From JAQVEM01 sp964610315 (GTDB lineage Bacteria > Actinomycetota > Humimicrobiia > Humimicrobiales > Humimicrobiaceae), in NCBI GenBank assembly GCA_964610315.1, contig CAZSVM010000009.1, forward strand, positions 27,631 to 91,630: 64,000 nucleotides of DNA, given 5' to 3'. Below are positions 53,033 through 61,014 of the stretch, one piece after another; positions within the stretch are counted from its first letter, which is position 1, and every line of letters begins with the position of its first letter. The notes beneath the pieces are model-generated. The model did not search any database. It was not told where the DNA came from and was given only the letters and a program-made list of their open reading frames with translations. The position numbers were made by a program, and so were the translations under genes.

Positions 53033-53123
53033 CATATATTTTTCTGAAAAATTAAATACCTTATATTTTTGAGGAAGGTGATATTATATTATGATAATGG
53101 TAATAATGTTTCTTTTAGACCTA

Positions 53124-54593
53124 TCAGGGAAGCAGATTAGCATCAACATGTGATTCTGCGGTTATTTCACCTTCTGCCGGTACAGGCTCTATACTGAGAA
53201 GCGGCCCAAAAGAATAATTTATGTCAGTAAGTATAAAATCCAGAATAAATTTTTTTTCTTCCAGAGACATGGCATTCGATGCTTTGAAAATTTTACCGCC
53301 TTCAAGGTAAAAACCATAAATATTACGCCCTTCCACAGCTTTCTTCCAGGACTTTTCAAATTCTTCCTTATTTAAGCTTTCTCCGCCCAGAAGGAGTTCG
53401 CTGACAGAACGCTGCCACAATACTTTCTGTTTTATCAATTCACCGATATAAGATTTGGCGGCATTTTTTGCAATCTGGTAAGTTTTATTAACATCTTCTG
53501 TCGAACTGGAGTACCATTTTGAAGATAATTCCATTATTTTAGAAAATGCTTTATTTTCATTGATTTTTGATCCAACACCTCTGATAAGTATTTTTTTCCA
53601 GTAGACATCAAAAGCTTCCTGATAGATTTGTGCAATTCCCTCAGGACTTAATTCTTCATAGGGTCCTATCGTAAAATCATCTTCCCATAAATTATTTTTA
53701 TTTACATCTATAAGATAAACATAGGGAAGATCATTTTTTTTAGATTCCTTTATGAACTCGGTCAGTGGGGGTTCTTTTATTTCACTGTCTATTCCGGGAA
53801 GTATATATTTTATAACAAATTCTTTTTCCCTGTCGGATATGTAGTTTTTAACATCAATTAGATGCTGAAATTTCCATCTTAAGAAATTCTTATTATAGTA
53901 TCCCCGCGATCTATTTCCTTCCAAAATATCTTTCCACTCCATATTTGCCGCAGTCAATTTACTCTCCATCTGATCTCTATCAATCCGGTCATAAATATAG
54001 TCGCTGGCAATACTTTCAGCAATTTTTTCGTATACTATTCTGTACTTTATCAAATTAGTTATATGGATAGCCATGGCTTCTTCGGAAGATTGCCTGCGGT
54101 AACTATTCCACAAGATTTTCCTTCCATCGGCGGTCCGGTCATAATAACTCAAAGATTCTGCCATAATCTGTTCAAAACTTTCCCGTTCCTCTTTGGAACT
54201 GGCGCCTCCCCTTATTATGAGATCTACATAAGCATGAAAGCTCTCATGATAAACGCTGGATATTTCAAAACTGTCCATACTATAGAACTGCATAAAATTA
54301 CCTTTATCATCAAATGCATCAGTCAGGTAGACAGTGCTGTTTGAGTATGCCGGCCTGGCTCTGTATTTTATACTTATCTTTCCGTTTATTAACTTCAGGT
54401 ATTCCGTGGGAAGGCCATTTTCGTCTGCATAATAAATAAATTCAGTAAGGGGATAGGTGGATAGGTTATTACTACTGCAAGAAATAAAAAATGGTACTAA
54501 TAGAATCAGGATTATAAAAACAGCGACCAGAGACCAATTTGATTTGTTATTGTTTTTTAATTCCATACCATAATTACTTTTATTATCTTTCAT
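53124..54593 (-). CDS. Large lipoprotein of unknown function
   Basis: 489 residues with a hydrophobic signal (about residues 20-38) and lipobox FISC. Two similar halves are visible: PLTEFIYYADENGLPTEYLKLI near residue 48 and PLTEFIKESKKNDLPYVYLIDV near 280. Each is followed by a tract ending in a YHESFHAYVD- or YQEAFDVYWK-type segment. The first half has HESFH, which resembles a degenerate zinc-peptidase motif; the second lacks it. An internal duplication with one catalytic-looking half is inferred. No known family. Confidence 0.65.
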   Translation of the reverse strand: MKDNKSNYGMELKNNNKSNWSLVAVFIILILLVPFFISCSSNNLSTYPLTEFIYYADENGLPTEYLKLINGKISIKYRARPAYSNSTVYLTDAFDDKGNFMQFYSMDSFEISSVYHESFHAYVDLIIRGGASSKEERESFEQIMAESLSYYDRTADGRKILWNSYRRQSSEEAMAIHITNLIKYRIVYEKIAESIASDYIYDRIDRDQMESKLTAANMEWKDILEGNRSRGYYNKNFLRWKFQHLIDVKNYISDREKEFVIKYILPGIDSEIKEPPLTEFIKESKKNDLPYVYLIDVNKNNLWEDDFTIGPYEELSPEGIAQIYQEAFDVYWKKILIRGVGSKINENKAFSKIMELSSKWYSSSTEDVNKTYQIAKNAAKSYIGELIKQKVLWQRSVSELLLGGESLNKEEFEKSWKKAVEGRNIYGFYLEGGKIFKASNAMSLEEKKFILDFILTDINYSFGPLLSIEPVPAEGEITAESHVDANLLP

Positions 54594-54741
54594 TCCTGAT
54601 ATTATAACAAACCATATTTTATCATTTATATTTTTAAATTAATCAAGGGAAGTATATGTAAATTTTATTATATATACTTTAATTATGATTTTAATTATTC
54701 TCACATTCAAAGTTATTTTATTACTAATATTAATACATATA
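54594..54741. other. AT-rich spacer upstream of the riboswitch promoter
   Basis: About 150 bases of almost pure A/T between two divergently read genes. I see no ORF, hairpin or repeat of note in it. A promoter for the lipoprotein gene must lie here, but no consensus pair is convincing. Confidence 0.4.
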
Positions 54742-54770
54742 TTGACATTAATTTAATTATAATGTATATT
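54742..54770 (+). promoter_or_regulatory. Promoter of the riboswitch/GGDEF transcript
   Basis: TTGACA (54742-54747) and TATATT (54765-54770) are 17 bases apart, with TG directly before the -10. The start point is expected near 54777, exactly at the 5' edge of the folded leader. Confidence 0.8.
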
Positions 54771-54777
54771 TATAAAA

Positions 54778-54853
54778 AAATTAGGTGCTTTGAATTCTTC
54801 CTTAAATTTGGACGCTTGAGGAAGAAGGAGCAAGTAGCGTAACCGACTAATTT
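54778..54853 (+). ncRNA. c-di-GMP-II riboswitch aptamer
   Basis: The sequence has the c-di-GMP-II layout. P1 is AAATTAG (54778-54784) with CTAATTT (54847-54853). P2 is TTCTTCCT (54795-54802) with AGGAAGAA (54819-54826). A pseudoknot forms from ACGCT (54812-54816) with AGCGT (54836-54840). Conserved parts TTAAATTTGGACGCTTGA and AGTAGCGTAACCGAC resemble, as I recall it, the Clostridium acetobutylicum aptamer. The P1 3' strand overlaps the terminator stem, so ligand binding should block termination (ON switch). The downstream gene is a GGDEF/HD-GYP protein, which strongly supports the ligand. Confidence 0.85.
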
Positions 54854-54867
54854 AGTCGGTTTTTTTA
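54841..54867 (+). terminator. Rho-independent terminator of the riboswitch
   Basis: ACCGACTA (54842-54849) pairs with TAGTCGGT (54853-54860), loop of three, then a T-run. Its 5' arm shares bases with the aptamer (ACCGAC and P1 strand CTAATTT), so aptamer and terminator are mutually exclusive. The gene begins 88 bases further on. Confidence 0.9.
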
Positions 54868-54955
54868 TTTAATGAGAATATTATTAATTAATAAATATAT
54901 AAAACAAAAATATAAATCGAATATCTTTATATCATTTTAAAGGAAGTTATTTAAA

Positions 54956-57034
54956 ATGATGTTGCAAAATACCAGCTTTCTTATCCCTTTAGCAACTATA
55001 ATTTTAATGGCTATTATAGGAGTTCTTTATATATGGATATACAGAAAAGGTTTGCAGGATATTATAGGTATAGGAATAATAACTCTGTCACTCATCTGGA
55101 TAACAGCTTATATTCTTGAACAAAGCATTACAGTTAATCATTTAAAAATACTCTTTGATAAGCTTCAATATTCTGGTTCTATCCTACTGCCAATTGGGCT
55201 ATTTTTGCTAACAGCTAGATATGTTAATTTTAATAAGATTTTTAATTTAAAATATATTATTCTTATCAGTGCTTTTCCAATTATTACCTTATTTCTGGTA
55301 CTGACAAATGAGCTTCACCATTTAATCTGGGTAAATGCCAGGCTTGTCCTATTTGATTCTTCTAGTTTGATTGTTAAGGAATATAACACCTTATATTTTG
55401 TATCCGTTGCCTATTCCAGCATGTTAATTCTGGCCGGTATAATAATTACTCTTATAAACACCATAAAGTTATTTATAAAACCAGATGGTCAAAATCGCTG
55501 GAAAAAATTTTTCCTCATTCCATATATATCTATTCCCTGGCTGGTAATCTTAGTAAAATCTTTAGGATTTAATCCTTTTCCTTACATAGATGAGATTCCT
55601 GTAGTAACTGCCATCTGTACCTTGATTATTATCCCTTTCCTTAATAGAAACCATATAAAAGAAATTATGCCAATAGCATTTGAAACCATTTTTGAAAATA
55701 TGGATGATGGGTTGATACTTATAGATGGAAATGAAAATATTTTAAAATTAAACTCAGCTTCCCAGAAAATATTTAATACCTCCATAATGAAAGCAGCTGG
55801 GAAATCGGTTAATTATTTATTATCGGAAGTAAATGAAAATCCGGACGTTTTCCTGGGAAATAAGGATTTAAAGATAGGAAATAATGGAGAGCAGCACTTC
55901 TATAATACAAGGCAAACAAAGCTAAAAGATAGTAGTGGAAAACCACTGGGTAAAGTGATCTCATTAAGAGATATAACCAAAATAAGAAAAGCAGAAGAGA
56001 ATATAAGATACTTAAGCTTTTATGATAAATTGACCAGAGTTTATAATAGAGCTTTTTTCGATATCGAACTAAAAAGACTCAATACTGAACGCCAGATGCC
56101 TTTAAGTTTAGTAATTGGGGATGTAAATGGCCTTAAAATAGTGAATGATGCTTTTGGTCATATAAATGGAGATAAAATTCTTAGAAAAATTGCAGATATA
56201 CTTAAATTATGTTTTAGAAAGGAAGATATTATAGCCAGGTGGGGTGGAGATGAATTCAGTGTTTTATTACCTAATACATCGTTTTCTACTACTATTCAAA
56301 TAGTAAACCGGGTACAGGAAAAATGCAGGGAATGCAGTACGGACACTATGCTGATTAGTATATCTATGGGAGTAGCAACTAAAGAAAAACCCAATAAAAA
56401 TAATGAAGAGTTATTGAAAGAAGCAGAAGATAGAATGTACAGACACAAACTTATAGAAAACCAAAGTGCCCGTAGTTCTATTATTGCTTCATTAGGGAAA
56501 GCTCTGAAGGAAAGGGATTATGAAACCAAAGAACATACCAAAAGAATGAAAAAATATAGTTTTCTTTTTGGTAAGGTGCTTAACCTTCCTGATTCCAAAT
56601 TGGACGAACTAAGTCTTTTGTCTACTCTTCATGATATCGGAAAGATCAGTATTCCTGACAATATTATTTTAAAGCCTGGTAAACTCAATAAAACCGAATG
56701 GAAAATTATGAGCAAGCATTCTGAAATTGGCTACAGAATAGCATTATCATCTCCTGATCTTGCCCATATAGCTAAGTTTATTCTGTACCATCACGAAAGA
56801 TGGGATGGGAAAGGTTACCCTTATGGTTTAGCCGGACATGAAATACCAATAATTTCAAGAATAATATCTATTGTCGATGCTTATGATGCTATGATAAGTG
56901 ATAGGCCTTATAGAAAAGCTTTACCTAAAGAAAAGGCTATAGATGAATTAAAAAAGAACAGTGGTTCTCAATTTGACCCAGGTCTTATAGATACTTTTTT
57001 AAGTAAGCTACTTATAAAAGAGTCTGTAAATTAA
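54956..57034 (+). CDS. Seven-helix sensor with PAS, GGDEF and HD-GYP domains
   Basis: 692 residues. Residues 1-230 form seven membrane helices of the histidine-kinase 7TM N-terminal type. Residues 238-350 are a PAS domain (FETIFENMDDGLILIDGNENILKLN). Residues 355-500 are a GGDEF domain with intact RWGGDEF and a preceding RxxD inhibitory site (RKED). Residues 505-690 are an HD-GYP domain with LHDIGKISIPD, HHERWDGKGYP and DAYDAM. It can in principle both make and degrade c-di-GMP, driven by a membrane or ligand signal. AAAGGA lies 11 bases before ATG. Expression is gated by the c-di-GMP-II riboswitch. Confidence 0.93.
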   Translation: MMLQNTSFLIPLATIILMAIIGVLYIWIYRKGLQDIIGIGIITLSLIWITAYILEQSITVNHLKILFDKLQYSGSILLPIGLFLLTARYVNFNKIFNLKYIILISAFPIITLFLVLTNELHHLIWVNARLVLFDSSSLIVKEYNTLYFVSVAYSSMLILAGIIITLINTIKLFIKPDGQNRWKKFFLIPYISIPWLVILVKSLGFNPFPYIDEIPVVTAICTLIIIPFLNRNHIKEIMPIAFETIFENMDDGLILIDGNENILKLNSASQKIFNTSIMKAAGKSVNYLLSEVNENPDVFLGNKDLKIGNNGEQHFYNTRQTKLKDSSGKPLGKVISLRDITKIRKAEENIRYLSFYDKLTRVYNRAFFDIELKRLNTERQMPLSLVIGDVNGLKIVNDAFGHINGDKILRKIADILKLCFRKEDIIARWGGDEFSVLLPNTSFSTTIQIVNRVQEKCRECSTDTMLISISMGVATKEKPNKNNEELLKEAEDRMYRHKLIENQSARSSIIASLGKALKERDYETKEHTKRMKKYSFLFGKVLNLPDSKLDELSLLSTLHDIGKISIPDNIILKPGKLNKTEWKIMSKHSEIGYRIALSSPDLAHIAKFILYHHERWDGKGYPYGLAGHEIPIISRIISIVDAYDAMISDRPYRKALPKEKAIDELKKNSGSQFDPGLIDTFLSKLLIKESVN

Positions 57035-57082
57035 CTTTTTTATGTTACATAAATTGATATTTTTTATGGAACCGGAGTAAAT

Positions 57083-57622
57083 ATGAAAAAGAATAAATAT
57101 AATAGGATTTTAAAACATTCTTTTCTATTACTTATATACGCAACCATATTTTTCCTTATTTTATTTAATTTACCAAAATACACTTATGCCCAGGATAAAG
57201 ACAAAAATCTTGAAATAAGTGTGGATGTAAAGGAAGAGAAGAAAGAGGATAAAATAGAAGATTCTAAAAATTTAGATAGTATTTCAATCAATTTTAATGA
57301 GGAACTGATTAGCCCAAACCAAGAACCTGATAAAATTTTATTTAAAATCAATCAATCATTACAAAAATCGTTAAATATTAAAAAAGATAAAATCACAAAA
57401 ATCTTAGGCATAAACATAAATAGTATAGAAGACTTAATAAATATGGAGAAGATAATTGAAAATTATAACATAATAGCAATAATAGACTTAGATGAAATTA
57501 TTAATGCAAGCTCTGAAAAAAACCTGAATGAAGATATAGAAAATACCGCAACCAAAAAAGCCCCGGAATTTATAATAAATTTTTGGAATAAATTTAAAGA
57601 AATAGTAGCTTCCTATAATTAA
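57083..57622 (+). CDS. Secreted Lys/Asn-rich protein of unknown function
   Basis: 179 residues: a signal peptide or N-terminal anchor (about residues 12-37, ending near TYAQD), an acidic/basic low-complexity stretch (VDVKEEKKEDKIEDSKN), then a helical domain containing LNIKKDKITKILGININSIEDLINMEKIIENYN. CGGAG is five bases before the ATG. It follows the GGDEF gene by 48 bases and is followed by a terminator, so it may be co-expressed with it. I do not recognise a family. Confidence 0.6.
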   Translation: MKKNKYNRILKHSFLLLIYATIFFLILFNLPKYTYAQDKDKNLEISVDVKEEKKEDKIEDSKNLDSISINFNEELISPNQEPDKILFKINQSLQKSLNIKKDKITKILGININSIEDLINMEKIIENYNIIAIIDLDEIINASSEKNLNEDIENTATKKAPEFIINFWNKFKEIVASYN

Positions 57623-57635
57623 AAACTTAAATCAT

Positions 57636-57673
57636 AAAAGGTATCAACAATTTTTCATCTTGAATACCTTTTT
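57636..57673 (+). terminator. Rho-independent terminator
   Basis: AAAAGGTAT (57636-57644) pairs with ATACCTTTT beginning at 57664, with a 19-base loop and a following T-run. It ends the GGDEF-secreted protein transcript. Confidence 0.75.
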
Positions 57674-57695
57674 TATAATATAAATAATTGTTTTA

Positions 57696-57905
57696 CTATC
57701 CGCTCCTGAAGCTCCTGATAATCTCTCCAAGGCCCGGTCTTTTGCCATACATCAATATGTAGGTCCTCAGAAGCCTGGCTGCCAGCAGCATACCTCCAAT
57801 AATGCATAAAACCAGAACCGCTATGCTGGTGGCTATTTGCCATACAGGGACACCCATTATACCAAATCTTAACATTACCAAAACCGGCGCGCTGAATAGG
57901 AATAG
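57696..57905 (-). pseudogene. C-terminal remnant of an ABC exporter permease (NatB-like)
   Basis: From a TGA near 57908 the frame reads about 69 residues. The segments VLRFGIMGVPVWQIATSIA (with one variation), GGMLLAARLLR and ILMYGKRPGLGEIIRSF are the last helices and tail of NatB-type permeases. The other 300 or more residues are absent, and no start codon fits. A deletion has left this tail against the chagasin gene. Confidence 0.65.
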
Positions 57906-57917
57906 AATTCATATCCA

Positions 57918-58316
57918 TCAGTCAATCGAGATGGTTATCTCAAATGTCCCTAAAGGTTCCACTCCCTCTTCCCAGGGTCTTTTATAATTTAATATGATAC
58001 TTGTTTTTCCTTTGGAGACCGCTTTAAAGGTAAACATTTCATAACCACCTGCTCCTACCAGTTCCTTGTCTTCACTGGACTGTATAAATTCCGAATCGAT
58101 TAGAGAAACTATAGCGCTGTCTGTTCCGTCGCTTAAAATCCAGCTGTACCCTGTAGTCGGATTGGATTCCAACTTTATATTTATTGTATCATTTATTTTT
58201 AGGTTGAAACTATCACCATTGTTTTTTTCTGTCAGGGTTTTTCCGGCTGCCACACAGCTGCTAAAAATCAAGATCGACACCAATATTACCAGTGAGGTGA
58301 TAATCATTTTTTTCAT
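57918..58316 (-). CDS. Chagasin-like cysteine protease inhibitor (I42 family), lipoprotein
   Basis: About 132 residues from the ATG at 58316. Signal with lipobox FSSC. The three I42 loops are clear: NPTTGYSW, GAGGYEMFTFKA and YKRPWEEG. Members bind papain-like proteases outside the cytoplasm; the bacterial role may be defence against host or competitor proteases, or control of an own secreted protease. No protease gene lies in the window. Confidence 0.85.
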   Translation of the reverse strand: MKKMIITSLVILVSILIFSSCVAAGKTLTEKNNGDSFNLKINDTINIKLESNPTTGYSWILSDGTDSAIVSLIDSEFIQSSEDKELVGAGGYEMFTFKAVSKGKTSIILNYKRPWEEGVEPLGTFEITISID

Positions 58317-58526
58317 ATTTCTACTTTTAAACAATTTACCCTCCAGTCTAAAAAACTTTGAACTTATTATAGCATTAATACATATTCGTTATTTTATTTA
58401 TTTTTTTAAGGTTGCTTTTTTTCAGGGAAAGTAGGCAACATATGAAATTATATTTAAAGACATAATGCTGCTAGAAAACTGCTGCCAAATTATTTCAAAC
58501 CAGGATTATACGAATCATGCTCCTGA

Positions 58527-59111
58527 TTATTTTGTAATTGCCTTCAGGATTAAAGAAGGCAGTTCCTTTGCCAGTTCCGGATTTTTATCGAATTTTGCGG
58601 CGGCATTTGGATTATTTAAAAAATAATATTGAAGAATCTCCAGAAATGTGCCTATAACTTTCGGAGAAGCTGAAACATTAAGTTCCCCCTGTTTTTTCCC
58701 TTCTTCAATAAGATTATAAATCTGATTTTCTATTTTTTTATTAATTTCATCTGCTGCCTGATCCTCATCGACATTGGTTTCAATATATTTTGGGAAAAAA
58801 TGGTAAAAAAGCTCTTTGAAGAAATTAATTTTTAACACTATCAGTTTTTCAAGCTTAAGCTTTATAGAATTATGACTTCCCAGGATTTGTTTTATCTCAA
58901 GGAAACTATCATTTACAAGATTTTTCAATAAAACCTGCTTTAGATTTTCCTTGTTTTCAAAAAAGTTGTATATCGATACCTGTGAAACTGAAGCTTTCCT
59001 GGCAATCTCGGCGATGGTTACCTTGTTATAGCCATATTGACCGAAAAGCTCTTTTGCTGCTTTTAATATGGAATCTTTTTTTTGCTGGCGTCTTTTTTCG
59101 AACCCATTCAT
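58527..59111 (-). CDS. TetR-family regulator
   Basis: 194 residues. The N-terminal KKDSILKAAKELFGQYGYNKVTIAEIARKASVSQVSIYNFFENKENL is the TetR helix-turn-helix, and the C-terminal half is a helical ligand domain. AGGAG precedes the ATG. It is divergent from the ABC exporter genes and probably represses them through the shared 153-base gap. Confidence 0.88.
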   Translation of the reverse strand: MNGFEKRRQQKKDSILKAAKELFGQYGYNKVTIAEIARKASVSQVSIYNFFENKENLKQVLLKNLVNDSFLEIKQILGSHNSIKLKLEKLIVLKINFFKELFYHFFPKYIETNVDEDQAADEINKKIENQIYNLIEEGKKQGELNVSASPKVIGTFLEILQYYFLNNPNAAAKFDKNPELAKELPSLILKAITK

Positions 59112-59264
59112 TTTAAACTCCTAATTATGAAATATATTTGTTATTTTAGTACATAATTATTGATTTTGCAATCTTTTTTGATTATAATATGAAATCTGTG
59201 GATTAAAATAGTTCATAATATAAATATAATATCAGTAAAAATAGGGCTAGAAGGGATGTAAAAT

Positions 59265-60191
59265 ATGGAAAATGTTATTGAAACGGATCATTTGACAAAA
59301 GATTACGGTAAGGTTCATGCCTTAAATGATGTATCAATACGCATTAAAAAGGGAGAAATCTATGGTTTTCTGGGACTTAACGGTGCAGGTAAGACTACGA
59401 CAATTTTAATGCTTCTGGGAATAATCAATCCCACATCAGGCAATTCATTTTTATACGGAAAAAGAGTCAGTGCGGGAAGTAACAGCCTGTGGAAAAATGT
59501 GGGATATCTTCTGGAAAGGCAATATTCATATCCTGAAATTACAGTCAGCGAAAATCTTGAAATTATGCGCCACCTACGCAATATACCTGACAAAAAATTG
59601 GTCGATACTGTTATCGCCAGATTAAAATTAAATCCATACAAGGAGATAAGAACAAGAAATCTATCACTGGGCAATGCCCAGCGTCTTGGCCTGGCAAAAG
59701 CACTTCTGCACAATCCCAGCATTCTAATTTTAGACGAGCCTGCAAATGGCCTGGATCCTGCCGGTATTGTCGAAATCCGGGAGATGCTGAAAGATCTTGC
59801 TTCAAGTCAAGGGGTCACAATATTCATATCCAGCCATATACTGGGAGAGATATCCAAACTTGCCACGAGGATTGGAATTATACACCAGGGCAGGTTAATA
59901 CAGGAATTAAACATAAATGAACTGGACTATCTTTTCAGGAAACGGCTTATTCTTGATGCCGGTAATAAAAAAGCAGCCAGGCTGAAGCTTATTGAAAACG
60001 GGTTTTCTGTAAATGTATCCGGAGAAGGAATGCTGGAAGTAACAGGGAAAGATGCAGTAAAAAATCCCGAAAATATTGCAAGTATTTTAGTATACGCCGG
60101 TCTGCCTCCAAAACTATTAAAAGTGGAAGAGGAAGACCTGGAATCATATTTTTTAAGGACAATCGGAGTAAATGGAGGAAATGTAAAATGA
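59265..60191 (+). CDS. ABC exporter ATPase (BcrA-like)
   Basis: 308 residues: Walker A GLNGAGKTT, Q-loop region GYLLERQYSYPE, signature LSLGNAQRLGLAKALLHNP, Walker B ILILDEPANGLDPAG and H-loop ISSHILGEISKLATR. The signature LSLGN is a common variant in the bacitracin/lantibiotic exporter group. GAAGGGAT precedes the ATG. It overlaps its permease by four bases. Confidence 0.9.
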   Translation: MENVIETDHLTKDYGKVHALNDVSIRIKKGEIYGFLGLNGAGKTTTILMLLGIINPTSGNSFLYGKRVSAGSNSLWKNVGYLLERQYSYPEITVSENLEIMRHLRNIPDKKLVDTVIARLKLNPYKEIRTRNLSLGNAQRLGLAKALLHNPSILILDEPANGLDPAGIVEIREMLKDLASSQGVTIFISSHILGEISKLATRIGIIHQGRLIQELNINELDYLFRKRLILDAGNKKAARLKLIENGFSVNVSGEGMLEVTGKDAVKNPENIASILVYAGLPPKLLKVEEEDLESYFLRTIGVNGGNVK

Positions 60192-60973
60192 AAGGTATCT
60201 TATCCGCGTTATGGGTAGAAACTCTCAAAGTACGTAAATCCAAAATATTTTTAGTAACAATTCTGGCCTTTGCATTTATATCTATTTTTGTGGGACTTTT
60301 ATTGCTTATCGCAAGAAGTCCCGAGCTGAGCAGCAGGCTTGGCCTGGTTGCCGATAAGGCAGCCATTTTTGGTAAAGAGGCCGATTGGCCGGCATATTTT
60401 AACCTGATCATCCAGGTAGTCAGCATGATGGGACTGATAGGATTTGGGTTCGTGACCAGCTGGATCTTTGGAAGAGAATACTCCGATCGTACCATAAAAG
60501 ATATGCTTGCACTGCCCGTTTCCCGGCACGTAATTGTTTTTTCAAAATTTATTGTCACCGTTATATGGTGCCTTTTACTTTCCCTGATCCTATTTGTTGT
60601 CGGACTTGCAACAGGGTGGATGATTCATATTCCGGGATGGTCGGGGGAACTTGCCGGCCAGAGCTTTTACACCCTTATTGTAACTTCTATTCTTACCATA
60701 CTGCTCTGTCCTCCTGTGGCTTTTTTCGCAAGTTATGGCCGGGGGTACATACCTCCCATAGGTTTTGTTATAGTTACTCTTATAACCGGACAATTCATTA
60801 ATGCCCTTGGCATTGCGTCCTATTTTCCATGGACCATTCCTGCCCTTTATAGCGGAGCTGCCGGAGCGGATGGTTCACATCTGGAAATTATAAGTTACAT
60901 TATTCTTTGTTTCACAGGTTTGGCCGGACTGATCGGAACACTTGCGTGGTGGCGCTTTGCGGATCAAAATTAA
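60188..60973 (+). CDS. ABC-2 family permease of the exporter
   Basis: 261 residues with about six membrane helices. GFVTSWIFGREYSDRTIKDMLALPVSRHVIVFSKFIVTVIW is the BcrB-type signature. Translationally coupled to the ATPase gene. With the divergent TetR gene this is a drug- or peptide-efflux module, substrate unknown. Confidence 0.88.
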   Translation: MKGILSALWVETLKVRKSKIFLVTILAFAFISIFVGLLLLIARSPELSSRLGLVADKAAIFGKEADWPAYFNLIIQVVSMMGLIGFGFVTSWIFGREYSDRTIKDMLALPVSRHVIVFSKFIVTVIWCLLLSLILFVVGLATGWMIHIPGWSGELAGQSFYTLIVTSILTILLCPPVAFFASYGRGYIPPIGFVIVTLITGQFINALGIASYFPWTIPALYSGAAGADGSHLEIISYIILCFTGLAGLIGTLAWWRFADQN

Positions 60974-61014
60974 GTACCGGGATGTATAATGAAATAGTTT
61001 AAAATTCAGGATCC

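Noticed and set aside
53091..53150. 20-codon plus-strand ORF after GAGGAAGGTGAT
   Set aside because: Mostly overlaps the 3' end of the lipoprotein gene and has no leader-like features; probably chance.
54742..54763. Promoter TTGACA with TATAAT at 54758
   Set aside because: Only 10 bases separate them; the TATATT at 54765 has the correct 17-base spacing.
54778..54867. c-di-GMP-I (GEMM) riboswitch
   Set aside because: GGACGC and a late GTAGCG look similar, but the tetraloop/receptor layout is missing and the pairing is that of the pseudoknotted c-di-GMP-II class.
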